A DNA stretch of 64,000 bases from JAXLYX01 sp046351215 (GTDB taxonomy: Bacteria > Myxococcota_A > Polyangia > Polyangiales > Houyiibacteriaceae), in assembly GCA_046351215.1 (NCBI GenBank), contig JAXLYX010000010.1, positions 220,146 to 284,145 of the forward strand. Direction: 5' to 3'. The notes under the pieces were generated by a model. It did not search any database. It was not told the DNA's origin and saw nothing but the letters and a program-made list of their open reading frames with translations. This document shows, piece by piece, positions 17,189 through 25,765 of this stretch; positions within the stretch are counted from its first letter, which is position 1; each line of letters starts with the position of its first letter. The position numbers and the translations under genes were made by a program.

Positions 17189-18418
17189 TCAGGAGGGAGC
17201 GGGATGACCGAGCACGTCGACGATGACGTCGAGGGCGGCCTCGAGGTCGGCCTCGGCGATCACGAGGGGCGGGAGCAGGCGGATCGTGGAGCCGTGCGTG
17301 TCCTTCGCGAGCACGCCCGCCCGCGCCAGGGCCTCGGCGTGGTCGTGGGCCGAATTCGTGCGGAATTCGACCGCCATCATCAGCCCTCGGCCACGGACCT
17401 CCTTCACGTGGGGCAGGCCGCCGAGCTCGCGCCGGAGCCGCTCGAGGGCGGCCTCGCCGAGCCGGGCCGCACGCCCCGGCAGGTCCTCCTCGACGAGGAC
17501 GTCGAGCGCCGCGAGCGTGACCGCGGCCGCGAGCGGGTTGCCGCCGTAGGTGCTGCCGTGCGTCCCGGGCGTGAAGACGTCCATGATCCTCGCGTCCGCG
17601 CAGAGGGCCGAGACCGGGTAGACCCCGCCCGAGAGCGCCTTGCCGAGGACGAGGAGGTCGGGTCGGACGCCGACGTGCTCGGCGGCGAGCAGCTTGCCGG
17701 TGCGGCCGAGGCCCGTCTGGATCTCGTCGAGGCAGAGCGGGACCCCCGCGGCGTCGCAGGCCGCTCGCACACGAGGGAGGTAGTCGTCGGGGGGGACGAT
17801 CACCCCGCCCTCCCCCTGGATCGGCTCGAGCAGGACGCCGACCGTCCTCGGGCCGAGCGCCCGGGCCACGGCCTCGGCGTCGCCGAAGGGCACCTTCACG
17901 AAGCCCGGCGTGAGCGGCCCGTAGTGGCCGTACGACGAGGGATCGCTCGACATGCTGACGATCGTGGTCGTCCGTCCGTGGAAGTTGCCCTCCGCCACCA
18001 CGATCTCGCCCTGTCCGTCGGGGATGCCCCGGCGTTCGTAGCCGTGGCGCCGCATCGCCTTGATCGCGGTCTCGACCGCTTCGGCGCCCGTGTTCATCGG
18101 CAGGATCTTCTCGAAGCCGACGAGGCTCGCGATCCGTTCGAGCATCGGACCGAGGAGGTCGTTGTGGAACGCGCGCGAGGTGAGCGTGAGCCGCTCCGCC
18201 TGGGACACGAGCGCCGCGACGATCCGCGGATGGCGATGCCCCTGGTTCAGGGCCGAGTACGCGGAGAGGAAGTCGAAGTAGCGCCGCCCCTCGACGTCCC
18301 AGACGAAGGCCCCCTCGCCGCGCGAGAGCACGACGTCGAGCGGTGCGTAGTTCCGGGCTCCGTAGCGTTCGTTCAAGGCGAGGTGCTCGGCCGAGCCGAG
18401 CGCGGGTCCCTGCGTCAT
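17189..18418 (-). CDS. rocD: Ornithine aminotransferase
   Basis: A 409-residue class-III PLP aminotransferase that converts ornithine and 2-oxoglutarate to glutamate semialdehyde and glutamate. The PLP lysine is Lys260 in LVLGKALSGG. Other signatures are NTGAEAVETAIK (109-120), EGNFHGRTTT, LDEIQTGLGRTGK and TPGTHGSTYGGNP, all typical of ornithine-specific members. The ATG (18418) overlaps the stop of the upstream cpgS-like gene as ATGA. It is the last gene of a three-gene operon. An acetylornithine aminotransferase is the nearest alternative, but the NTGAEAVETA and EGNFHGRT pattern favours RocD. Confidence 0.9.
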   Translation of the reverse strand: MTQGPALGSAEHLALNERYGARNYAPLDVVLSRGEGAFVWDVEGRRYFDFLSAYSALNQGHRHPRIVAALVSQAERLTLTSRAFHNDLLGPMLERIASLVGFEKILPMNTGAEAVETAIKAMRRHGYERRGIPDGQGEIVVAEGNFHGRTTTIVSMSSDPSSYGHYGPLTPGFVKVPFGDAEAVARALGPRTVGVLLEPIQGEGGVIVPPDDYLPRVRAACDAAGVPLCLDEIQTGLGRTGKLLAAEHVGVRPDLLVLGKALSGGVYPVSALCADARIMDVFTPGTHGSTYGGNPLAAAVTLAALDVLVEEDLPGRAARLGEAALERLRRELGGLPHVKEVRGRGLMMAVEFRTNSAHDHAEALARAGVLAKDTHGSTIRLLPPLVIAEADLEAALDVIVDVLGHPAPS

Positions 18419-19758
18419 GGGCTCTCTCCTGGGACGCGCTCCGAAAGGCGACGATCGACGAGCGCGAACAGGTCGGGCCCCGTCCGCTGCGCGAAGCGGT
18501 AGCGGGCGCGCACGACCTTCTTCGTCGTGCCGAGGGTCGAGACGAGGGCGGCGGGGCTCGCGTCGATGACGACGTCGACCTCCGCGCGCTCGATCGTCGC
18601 CGCGAGCTCCACGAGCTGGCTCTCGGCGTAGCCGAGCGCGGGCAGGATCGGCCCGAGGTGCGGATGGCGCGCGTAGGCCTCGGCGATCGAGCCCACGGCG
18701 AAGGGGCGAGGGTCGACGACGGTCCGCGCGCCGTAGCGCTCCGCGGCCACATACCCTGCCCCCGTCGGCATGCCCCCGTGCGTGACCGTGGGTCCGTCCT
18801 CGACGACGAGCACGCGACGCCCGCGCACGGCGTCGGGCTCGTCCAGCGTGACCTCGAGGTCGGCGCGCACGACCTCGGCCGAGGGGGCGAGCCTCGCCGC
18901 GTTCCTCTCGACCTCGGCGAGCTCGGCCTCGCTCGCGCGCGAGGCCTTGGAGATCACGACGACGTCCGCCATCCGCAGGTTCGTCTCCCCGGGATGGAAG
19001 CGGAGCTCGTGGCCCGCCCGCAGCGGATCGACGACCGTGACCACGAGATCGGCGGCGAGGAACGAGAAGTCGTTGTTGCCCCCGTCCCAGAGGATCACGT
19101 CGGACTCCGACTCGGCGAGCGCGAGCACGCCGACGTAGTCGACGCCCGCGTAGACGCAGGTCCCCATCTCGACGTAGGGCTCGTACTCCTCGCGCTCCTC
19201 GACGGTGCACTCCGCCCGCGCGAGATCCTCGGCGGTCGCGAAGCGCTGCACGGCCTGACGCTCGAGATCGCCGTAGGGCATCGGATGGCGGATCACGCCG
19301 ACGCGGAGGCCGCGACCGACGAGATGACGTGCGATCGCCTGCGTGAGCGGGCTCTTCCCGGCGCCCGTCCGCGTGGCGACGACGGCGACCACGGGGAGCG
19401 ACGAGCGCAGCTGCGTGTGCTTCGGCCCGAGCAGGAGGAAGCTCGCCCCCGCCGCATGCGCGATCGAGGCCTTGTGCATGACCTCCTCGTGCGCGACGTC
19501 GCTGTACGCGAAGCAGACGAAGTCGACGTCGTGCGCGCGGACGAGCTCCGCGAGGCGCTCCTCGGGATGGATCGGGATGTCGGCGTCGTAGTCCGGCCCC
19601 GCGAGCGAGCGCGGGAAGACCCGCGTCTCGATGAAGGGGATCTGCGTGGCGGTGAAGGCCACCACGCGGAACTCGGGGTGGTCGCGGAAGAAGGTCCGGA
19701 AGTCGTGGAAGTCGCGACCGGCCGCGCCGAGGACGATGCAGCGGAAGGGCTTCGTCAT
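18415..19758 (-). CDS. Cyclic 2,3-diphosphoglycerate synthetase-like P-loop protein
   Basis: A 447-residue protein resembling archaeal cyclic 2,3-diphosphoglycerate synthetase, which makes the thermoprotectant cDPG from 2,3-diphosphoglycerate and ATP. N-terminal IVLGAAGRDFHDF and AFTATQIP, the Walker A RTGAGKS (130-136), HPMPYGDLERQAVQRF, EREEYEP, and LWDGGNNDFSF followed by HPGETNLRMADV all fit that family. It sits between an AcuI-like reductase and ornithine aminotransferase with ATGA overlaps on both sides. In a mesophilic bacterium the role is not established, and the product could differ from cDPG. The start at 19758 gives the family's N-terminus directly. Confidence 0.83.
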   Translation of the reverse strand: MTKPFRCIVLGAAGRDFHDFRTFFRDHPEFRVVAFTATQIPFIETRVFPRSLAGPDYDADIPIHPEERLAELVRAHDVDFVCFAYSDVAHEEVMHKASIAHAAGASFLLLGPKHTQLRSSLPVVAVVATRTGAGKSPLTQAIARHLVGRGLRVGVIRHPMPYGDLERQAVQRFATAEDLARAECTVEEREEYEPYVEMGTCVYAGVDYVGVLALAESESDVILWDGGNNDFSFLAADLVVTVVDPLRAGHELRFHPGETNLRMADVVVISKASRASEAELAEVERNAARLAPSAEVVRADLEVTLDEPDAVRGRRVLVVEDGPTVTHGGMPTGAGYVAAERYGARTVVDPRPFAVGSIAEAYARHPHLGPILPALGYAESQLVELAATIERAEVDVVIDASPAALVSTLGTTKKVVRARYRFAQRTGPDLFALVDRRLSERVPGESP

Positions 19759-20765
19759 CGCGCCACGCGCACGAGCCGGCGCCCCACCATGCGGCCTTCC
19801 TTCACGGCGGCGACGGCCGCCGGGAGCTCCTCGAGGCCGATCTCCTTCGCGATGCGATCGAGGCCGTCGAGCTTCCACTCCGACGCGAGCTTCGACCAGA
19901 TCCGCGCCTTCCCCTCGATCGGGAAGAGCACCGAGTCGACGCCGAGCAGGCGCACGCCGCGGAGGATGAACGGATAGACGTTGCCCGCGAACTCCGTGCC
20001 GCCGGCCATGCCGCAGGCGGCGAGCGGGGCCCCGTAGCGCATGACCTTCACGAGATCGAAGAGCGGCTCGCCGCCGACGGTGTCGACGGCGCCGGCCCAG
20101 CGCTCCTTGCCCATCGGGCGGCCGCGCACGGCGGCGAGCTCGGCCGGATCGAGCACGCCCTTCGCGCCGAGCCCGAGGAGGAAATCCGTCGCCTCGGGCT
20201 TGCGGCTCGCGCCGACGACGTCGAAGCCGAGCTTCGCGAGGAGCGCGACCGCGACCGCGCCCACGCCTCCGCTCGCCCCCGTCACGAGGACCTCGCCGTG
20301 GCCCGGCTCGAGGCCGGCCGCGAGGAGCGCGTCGACGCATTGCGCCGCCGTGAAGCCCGCGGTGCCGAGCCGCATCGCGTCCGCGAGCGAGAGCCCTTCG
20401 GGCCGCGCGACCGCCCAGCCGCTCGGGATGCGCACGTACTCGCCGTAGCCGCCGAACGTGTTCATGCCGAGATCGAAGCCGATCGCGAGCACCTCGGAGC
20501 CGACGGGGAAGCGCGGATCGTCCGTGGCGACCACCGTGCCGGCGGCGTCGATGCCGGGCACGTGGGGGTACTTGCGGGTGATGCCCTTGTGGCCGGTCGC
20601 CGAGAGCGCGTCCTTGTAGTTCAGCGACGAATACGCGACCCGGACGACGAGCCCGTTCGGGGGGAGGCTCGCGAAGGGGATCGTCTCGACGGCGCCGGCG
20701 AAGCGTCCGTCCTCGCGCTCGTGCACGACGTACGCGCGGAAGCTCTCGGGGAGATCGGTCGACAT
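19755..20765 (-). CDS. Acrylyl-CoA reductase-type MDR oxidoreductase (AcuI/YhdH family)
   Basis: A 336-residue zinc-independent medium-chain dehydrogenase of the YhdH/YhfP/AcuI family, whose characterised members reduce acrylyl-CoA with NADPH. The N-terminal SSLNYKDALSATG and PGIDAAGTVV are diagnostic of the family. The NADPH-binding loop is VTGASGGVGAVA. FDLGMNTFGGYGEYVRIP and the late VYPFILRGVRLLGVDS also fit. I chose ATG 20765 over 20777 because MSTDLPESFRAYVV starts at the usual family position. It is the first gene of an ATGA-coupled operon with the cpgS-like and ornithine aminotransferase genes. Confidence 0.9.
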   Translation of the reverse strand: MSTDLPESFRAYVVHEREDGRFAGAVETIPFASLPPNGLVVRVAYSSLNYKDALSATGHKGITRKYPHVPGIDAAGTVVATDDPRFPVGSEVLAIGFDLGMNTFGGYGEYVRIPSGWAVARPEGLSLADAMRLGTAGFTAAQCVDALLAAGLEPGHGEVLVTGASGGVGAVAVALLAKLGFDVVGASRKPEATDFLLGLGAKGVLDPAELAAVRGRPMGKERWAGAVDTVGGEPLFDLVKVMRYGAPLAACGMAGGTEFAGNVYPFILRGVRLLGVDSVLFPIEGKARIWSKLASEWKLDGLDRIAKEIGLEELPAAVAAVKEGRMVGRRLVRVAR

Positions 20766-20820
20766 GGCCGACAGCATAGTCGGAAGGCCCGGCGGCGCCG
20801 CAAGCCCGCCAAGGCGGTCC

Positions 20821-21453
20821 TCACTTCGTCCCGAAGAGCCGGTCGCCCGCGTCGCCGAGGCCCGGGACGATGTACCCGTGCTCGTTCAGGTGGGAGTCGA
20901 CCGAAACCGTGTGGATCGCCACGTCCGGATGGGCCGCGTGGACGGCGGCGATCCCCTCGGGCGCGGCGATGAGCGAGACGAGCTTCACGGAGCGCGGGCT
21001 GCGCTCGCGGATGCGCGCGATCGCCACGACCGCCGAATGCCCGGTCGCGAGCATCGGGTCGACGACGATCACGTCCCTCTCCTCGAGATCCTCGGGGAGC
21101 TTCAGGTAGTACTGCACGGCCTCGAGCGTCTCGGGATCGCGGTAGAGCCCGATGTGTCCGACGCGTGCCGCGGGGATCACCGAGAGGAAGCCCGCGAGGA
21201 TCCCCTCCCCGGCGCGCAGGATCGAGACCACCGCGAGCTTCTTGCCCTCGAGGATCGGCGCGTCCATCCGTGTGAGCGGCGTCTCGATCGACGTCGTCCC
21301 GAGGGGAAGGTCGCGCGTGGCCTCGTACGCGAGGAGCACGGAGATCTCGTCGAGCAGCCGCCGGAACTCCTGCGTGCTCGTCTCCTTGCGGCGCATCAGC
21401 GTGAGCTTGTGCTGGGCCACCGGATGGGTGACCACGTGGATCTCGCCTGCCAT
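20821..21453 (-). CDS. upp: Uracil phosphoribosyltransferase
   Basis: A 210-residue enzyme of pyrimidine salvage making UMP from uracil and PRPP. The PRPP loop is VVDPMLATGHSA. N-terminal THPVAQHKLTLMR, the ILRAGEGILAGF segment and the C-terminal VPGLGDAGDRLFGTK, which binds uracil, are all classic. Length is normal. It is transcribed toward the AcuI operon, with 55 bp between its stop and that gene's start, so it may have its own promoter in the 47 bp after the LysR gene stop or be read through from it. Confidence 0.97.
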   Translation of the reverse strand: MAGEIHVVTHPVAQHKLTLMRRKETSTQEFRRLLDEISVLLAYEATRDLPLGTTSIETPLTRMDAPILEGKKLAVVSILRAGEGILAGFLSVIPAARVGHIGLYRDPETLEAVQYYLKLPEDLEERDVIVVDPMLATGHSAVVAIARIRERSPRSVKLVSLIAAPEGIAAVHAAHPDVAIHTVSVDSHLNEHGYIVPGLGDAGDRLFGTK

Positions 21454-21500
21454 GCTCCGCTCCCTCCCCGTTCCACGGGATACGTAGCAGAAACCCCGCG

Positions 21501-22436
21501 CTACCGGGATCGCGACCTCCGCTCCGGCTTCGCGTTCGGCCCCGCCAGCTCGACCAGGCGCTCCCGGAGCCAGAGGCTCGCCGGATCGTCGTCGCGCGAC
21601 TCGTGCCAGTAGAGCTGGACGTCGATCGGCGGTCCGTCGAAGGGCAAGGGGAACACGCGGCATTCGCGGCCCACGTCGAGGTTCGAGGCGTGGAGCTCGG
21701 GCATCGTGAGCAGGAGATCGGAGGCGGCGACGAGCGCGACCGCGGCGACGTGGCTCTGGCAGCGGAGCTCCACGCGACGGCGATGGCCGAGCCGCGCGAG
21801 CGTGACGTCCTCGAGCCCGGGCCCGCGGCGGCGCGACGAGACGAGGACGTGGGAGGCCGCGAGGTAGGTCTCGAGATCGAGGCTCGTCTTCGCGCGTGGA
21901 TGTCCCTTGCGGGCGACGACGACGAGCCGGTCCGCGAGGAGCGGTCGCTGCCTTATCTCCTCGCCGACGGGAGCCGGGACGTCGAGCACGACGTCGACCT
22001 TCCCCGAGGCGAGCTCGCTCTCGATGTCGGTGCGGGGCACGCGCACGCTGACGAGCTCGACGCCGGGGGCCTCGCGGCGGAGCCGGGCCGCGAGCGGTGG
22101 GAGCCACGAGGTCTCGAAGACCTCGCGCGAGCCGACGTGGAAGCGCTGCTTCGCCTTGCCGGGATCGAAGGCGGGCCGGTCGAGGACCTCGTGCTCGAGC
22201 ATGGCGAGGGCCTCGCGCACGGGCGACGCGATCCGCTTCGCGAGCGGCGTCGGCACCATCGCGTTCCCGGTCCGCACGAAGAGCGGATCGCCGAAGAGCT
22301 CGCGCAGTCGCGCGAGGGAATGGCTGACGGCGGGCTGCGAGAGGTGGAGCTTGCTCGCTGCGCGCGTGATGCTCCCCTCGTCGAGGATCGCGGCGAAGAC
22401 GACGAGCAGGTTCAGGTCGATCGACGAGAGGCGCAC
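21501..22436 (-). CDS. LysR-family transcriptional regulator
   Basis: A 311-residue LysR regulator with an N-terminal winged HTH (SSIDLNLLVVFAAILDEGS, then AASKLHLSQPAVSHSLARLR, residues 20-45) and a C-terminal periplasmic-binding-like effector domain. The NodD/SyrM-like features GDPLFVRTG and FDPGKAKQRFHVG fit the PcpR/NahR/NodD branch. I chose GTG 22436, which yields the normal VRLSSIDLNLL start with GGAG upstream. An upstream ATG at 22544 would add 36 Arg-rich residues. It is divergent from the hydrolase at 22556, with a 119-bp shared promoter region that could contain its binding site. The effector is unknown. Confidence 0.9.
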   Translation of the reverse strand: MRLSSIDLNLLVVFAAILDEGSITRAASKLHLSQPAVSHSLARLRELFGDPLFVRTGNAMVPTPLAKRIASPVREALAMLEHEVLDRPAFDPGKAKQRFHVGSREVFETSWLPPLAARLRREAPGVELVSVRVPRTDIESELASGKVDVVLDVPAPVGEEIRQRPLLADRLVVVARKGHPRAKTSLDLETYLAASHVLVSSRRRGPGLEDVTLARLGHRRRVELRCQSHVAAVALVAASDLLLTMPELHASNLDVGRECRVFPLPFDGPPIDVQLYWHESRDDDPASLWLRERLVELAGPNAKPERRSRSR

Positions 22437-22555
22437 GAGAGGGCTCCGAGCGAGTCGACGTGGGGTCGGACCTCGGTCGAGGGTACCCGAGAAGCGGGGG
22501 CCGTCCACGCCCGTTCGCGTTGCGCGGAGTCGGTCCCGCTTCATCCTCCGGGGCC

Positions 22556-23212
22556 ATGAGCGCCCGCGACCAGGTGAAGGTGGGGATCGTCCCCGTGACC
22601 CCGTTCCAGCAGAACTGCTCGGTCGTCCGCTGCGAGGCGACGGGCAAGGCCGCCATCGTCGATCCGGGCGGCGACCTCGAGGACATCCTCTCGGCGCTCA
22701 CCGAGATGGAGGCGACGCCGGAGAAGATCCTCGTCACCCACGGCCACCTCGATCACGCGGGCGGGGTCGCCGAGCTCGCCGAGCGTCTCGGCATCCCGGT
22801 CGAGGGCCCGCATCGCGAGGACGCCTTCCTGATCGACACCATGGCCTCGCAGGCGCGGATGTTCGGCTTCGGGAGCGCGCGCGGCTTCACGCCGGATCGC
22901 TGGCTCGAGCAGGGCGACGAGGTGAAGGTCGGCGAGCTCGTCTTCGAGGTGCGTCACTGCCCCGGCCACACCCCGGGCCACGTGATCTTCCTGCTCCCGG
23001 AGGCGAAGCTCGCCTTCGTCGGCGACGTGCTCTTCCAGGGGAGCATCGGACGCACGGACTTCCCCCGCGGTGACCTGCGCACGCTCCTCGACTCGATCGC
23101 GAAGCAGCTGCTGTCGCTCGACGACGACGTGGCCTTCGTCTCCGGCCACGGACCGACCTCGACGATCGGCCGCGAGCGCCGGACGAATCCCTTCCTCGAC
23201 GAGATCGCCTGA
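22556..23212 (+). CDS. Glyoxalase-II-like MBL-fold hydrolase
   Basis: A 218-residue metallo-beta-lactamase-fold protein of the small YcbL/glyoxalase II-like group. The metal motif is THGHLDH (61-67), followed by CPGHTPGHVIF, FVGDVLFQGSIGRTDFP and SGHGPTSTIG, which complete the binuclear site. Members hydrolyse S-lactoylglutathione-like thioesters, but many have unknown substrates. The N-terminal VTPFQQNCSVVR is typical. ATG 22556 was chosen as the first start matching family length. It is divergent from the LysR regulator and convergent with the SDR gene, 4 bp apart. Confidence 0.9.
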   Translation: MSARDQVKVGIVPVTPFQQNCSVVRCEATGKAAIVDPGGDLEDILSALTEMEATPEKILVTHGHLDHAGGVAELAERLGIPVEGPHREDAFLIDTMASQARMFGFGSARGFTPDRWLEQGDEVKVGELVFEVRHCPGHTPGHVIFLLPEAKLAFVGDVLFQGSIGRTDFPRGDLRTLLDSIAKQLLSLDDDVAFVSGHGPTSTIGRERRTNPFLDEIA

Positions 23213-23216
23213 GCGC

Positions 23217-23987
23217 TCAACGGAAGGGCGGACGCCCCTCGACCTCGTCGAGATCCTCGGCCGCGTAGTAGTTGGCGACGAGCGCGCGCGCCTCGGGCCG
23301 CGTGTAGGCATCGATGCGCCGCGTGCGGATCGTGTCGAGGATGACCGCCGCGACCTCTTCGGCCGATTGCGAGTTCGGGAGCGAGCGCGAGTCGGGTCCG
23401 CCGTGGAGCGCGTTGGTCCCGAACTCGGTCCGGACGACGCCGGGATGCACGACGCTGACGACGATGCCGGGATGCGTGGCGCGCAGCTCCATGCGGAGGT
23501 TCGCGCTGAGGGAGTTCAGGGCATGCTTCGCCGCCGCGTACGCCGAGCGGATCGGCGCGAACGGGACGCGCCCGAGCATCGAGGAGACGTTGACGATCTG
23601 CCCCTCGCCGCGCTCGCGGAAGTGCGGGAGCACGGCCTGCATCCCGTAGAGCGCCGACTTCACGTTGACGCGCATCATGGAGTCGAAGTCCTCGTCCGTG
23701 AGCTCGGAGACGGGGCGCGAGATGCCTCGGCCCGCGTTGTTCACGAGCACGTCGATGCGCCCGAAGCGCTCGAGGGCCTCGGCGACGACGCGCTCGAAGT
23801 CGGCGCGCTTCGTGACGTCGGCGACGACGACGAGGGCGTTCGGTCCGAGCCCCTCCGCGACCTGCTCGAGCAAGGGCCTCCGGCGGGCGACGAGGACGAC
23901 GCGGGCGCCCTCGGCGACGAGGAGCGGCGCGAGGGCGGCTCCGATGCCCGAGCTCGCTCCGGTGATGACGACGACGCGATCCTTCAT
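23217..23987 (-). CDS. Short-chain dehydrogenase/reductase
   Basis: A 256-residue classical SDR oxidoreductase. The cofactor loop is TGASSGIG (9-16), NNAG is at 83-86, and the catalytic residues are Ser135 or Ser136, Tyr150 and Lys154 (YAAAK). The Arg cluster VLVARRR suggests NADP preference. Substrate is unknown; the pattern fits 'SDR family, acting on ketones or acyl chains'. The start is immediately left of a G-rich tract (24005-24043), which therefore lies in its promoter or 5' leader. Confidence 0.93.
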   Translation of the reverse strand: MKDRVVVITGASSGIGAALAPLLVAEGARVVLVARRRPLLEQVAEGLGPNALVVVADVTKRADFERVVAEALERFGRIDVLVNNAGRGISRPVSELTDEDFDSMMRVNVKSALYGMQAVLPHFRERGEGQIVNVSSMLGRVPFAPIRSAYAAAKHALNSLSANLRMELRATHPGIVVSVVHPGVVRTEFGTNALHGGPDSRSLPNSQSAEEVAAVILDTIRTRRIDAYTRPEARALVANYYAAEDLDEVEGRPPFR

Positions 23988-24004
23988 GCCCGCAACGTAC
24001 TGCC

Positions 24005-24043
24005 GGGGGAGGGGGAACGGAAGGGCGGGGGGTGGGGGGAGGG
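24005..24043. repeat. G-rich tract with quadruplex potential
   Basis: Six runs of 3-6 G on the plus strand (24005-24009, 24011-24015, 24023-24025, 24027-24032, 24034-24039, 24041-24043) separated by loops of 1-7 bases. This satisfies the usual G3+N1-7 quadruplex pattern. It lies 17 bp upstream of the SDR start on the strand that is template for that gene. The rest of 23988-24222 shows no gene. Confidence 0.6.
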
Positions 24044-24222
24044 CCCCTCGAGCCCCGCTACGCCGTCGACGGAACCGCGTGATTGACCCCCTCGGCCATC
24101 GCCTCGCCGATCGGTCGACCCATCGACCCTGGTTCCACCCGAGCCGTCACCTCGATGTCGGCCTCGGTGATTGCAGCAGCAACCCATCGCCGTGACGCTC
24201 AACGCATCGATCCGGAGGAACC

Positions 24223-25713
24223 ATGCGTGTCACGACTCGATTCGGCCTCGCCCTGAGCCTCGCGCTCGGCGGCCTCGTCCACGGCGGCGCGTCCGCGCGC
24301 GCGCAGACCCCGATCGCCGTCGGCGATCGCTTCCCGCTCGACGTCGTCGCGGCCCCCGACCTCCCGAATCCGGTGAGGCGACAGAGCGAGGCGCGCGCGG
24401 CGAGCTGCGGGGACACGCGCCTCGTGGTGTTCCGGGACCTCCCGATCCGGTACGACACGCCCGTCGCGCCGGACGATACGCTCGTGGCGGTGCGGATCCG
24501 CGCGTCGGACGGGGCGATCCTCGGCGGCACGAGGATCCCGCTCGGCGCCAAGGACTTCGCGAACGTCACGTTCGACGTCGGCGCGAGCGCGAGCACCTAC
24601 CTCATCGCCTTCTCGTCGGACGGAGAGACGGTCGAGGGCGTGCGCATCCGCGCGTCCGACGGGTCGCTGCTGGACAGTTCGCCCTTCACGATCGGCTTCC
24701 ACGCGACGAGTCTGCCGGACGAGGTCACGATAGCCTCCGACGGGACGAGCTTCCTCGTCGCCTGGACCGACTTCCGCAATCCGAGCGTCACGCCGACCGG
24801 CGCGAACCCCGACGTCTTCATGAACCTCGTGACGAGCGCCGGCACGGTCCCGGACTCGAGCGGCAAGGCGCTCGCGAACGGACTCGATCACCAGTACGCG
24901 CCGCACCTCGTCTGGGACGGCACCTCGTACGTCGTCGTCTTCGGCTTCGAGGCCGGCGGCTCGAGCTCGCCGTCCCTGCGTGCACGGCGAGTCTCGGCGA
25001 GCGGCTCCGCCACCGGCAGCGTCGTCACGGTCGGCACCCCCTATGCGTATCGGTTCGGCGCCGACCTCGCCGTCGGCGGCGGACGCATCGCGCTCGTCCA
25101 CGGCGCCGCGTCGACCGCCACCTCGCCGTCGATCACGATCTCCCTGCTCGGCTCGGACCTCGCGCCCGTCGGCTCCCCGATCGTCGTCGCTTCGACGGGC
25201 TACACCCGCTCGGGCCCCGACGTCGCCTGGAACGGCTCGGGCTTCGTGACGACGTGGTACACGAGCGGGAGCTCCGATCGGACCGACGCTCAGCCGTGGG
25301 CCGTCCGGTTCACGTCCACCGGGACGCTCGTCGACTCCGCGCGCGTGGCACTCGGTCCGGTGGTCCCCTACCCGGAGGCGCACCTCTTCGACGATCCGCC
25401 CGCCTTCGACGGGGCGATCGTCGCACTCACGGGCTCGCGCTGGCTCGTCGCGCATCCCTACTTCGACACGACCACGGCGACGTCGACCTATCGGATGGGC
25501 GCGCAGCTCGTCGATGCCGCGTTCCCGACGACCACGCCGGGGGTCGATGCCGGAACCGGCGGCGGCAGCGGAGGAGGTGGAGGAGGCGGCGTGATCGTGT
25601 GCAGCGCATCGCCGGGCGCGCACGGCGGACCCGGGGCGACGGCATGGCTCGTCCTCGTGGCGGCGCTCGGGCTCCGTGGGATGCGGCGGCTTCGCGGTCC
25701 CGGTCGCGCGTAG
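24223..25713 (+). CDS. Secreted repeat protein with MYXO-CTERM-like sorting tail
   Basis: A 496-residue exported protein of unknown function. It has a signal peptide (LALSLALGGLVHGGASARAQ) and then repeated segments of the type RIRASDG(A/S)(I/L)L and TSFLVAWTD/GFVTTWYT, reminiscent of beta-propeller blades, up to about 445. A Gly/Ser linker (GTGGGSGGGGGGG) precedes a tail with Cys (VIVCSASPG), a hydrophobic stretch (ATAWLVLVAALGL) and an Arg cluster (RGMRRLRG), matching the MYXO-CTERM design for rhombosortase-like processing and surface anchoring. GGAGGAACC lies just before the ATG, a good ribosome-binding site. Confidence 0.83.
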   Translation: MRVTTRFGLALSLALGGLVHGGASARAQTPIAVGDRFPLDVVAAPDLPNPVRRQSEARAASCGDTRLVVFRDLPIRYDTPVAPDDTLVAVRIRASDGAILGGTRIPLGAKDFANVTFDVGASASTYLIAFSSDGETVEGVRIRASDGSLLDSSPFTIGFHATSLPDEVTIASDGTSFLVAWTDFRNPSVTPTGANPDVFMNLVTSAGTVPDSSGKALANGLDHQYAPHLVWDGTSYVVVFGFEAGGSSSPSLRARRVSASGSATGSVVTVGTPYAYRFGADLAVGGGRIALVHGAASTATSPSITISLLGSDLAPVGSPIVVASTGYTRSGPDVAWNGSGFVTTWYTSGSSDRTDAQPWAVRFTSTGTLVDSARVALGPVVPYPEAHLFDDPPAFDGAIVALTGSRWLVAHPYFDTTTATSTYRMGAQLVDAAFPTTTPGVDAGTGGGSGGGGGGGVIVCSASPGAHGGPGATAWLVLVAALGLRGMRRLRGPGRA

Positions 25714-25765
25714 GCCGGGTGATCGCCGAGGTGCATTGTCGGGGGGGTTCGGGCACCCTCGACCC

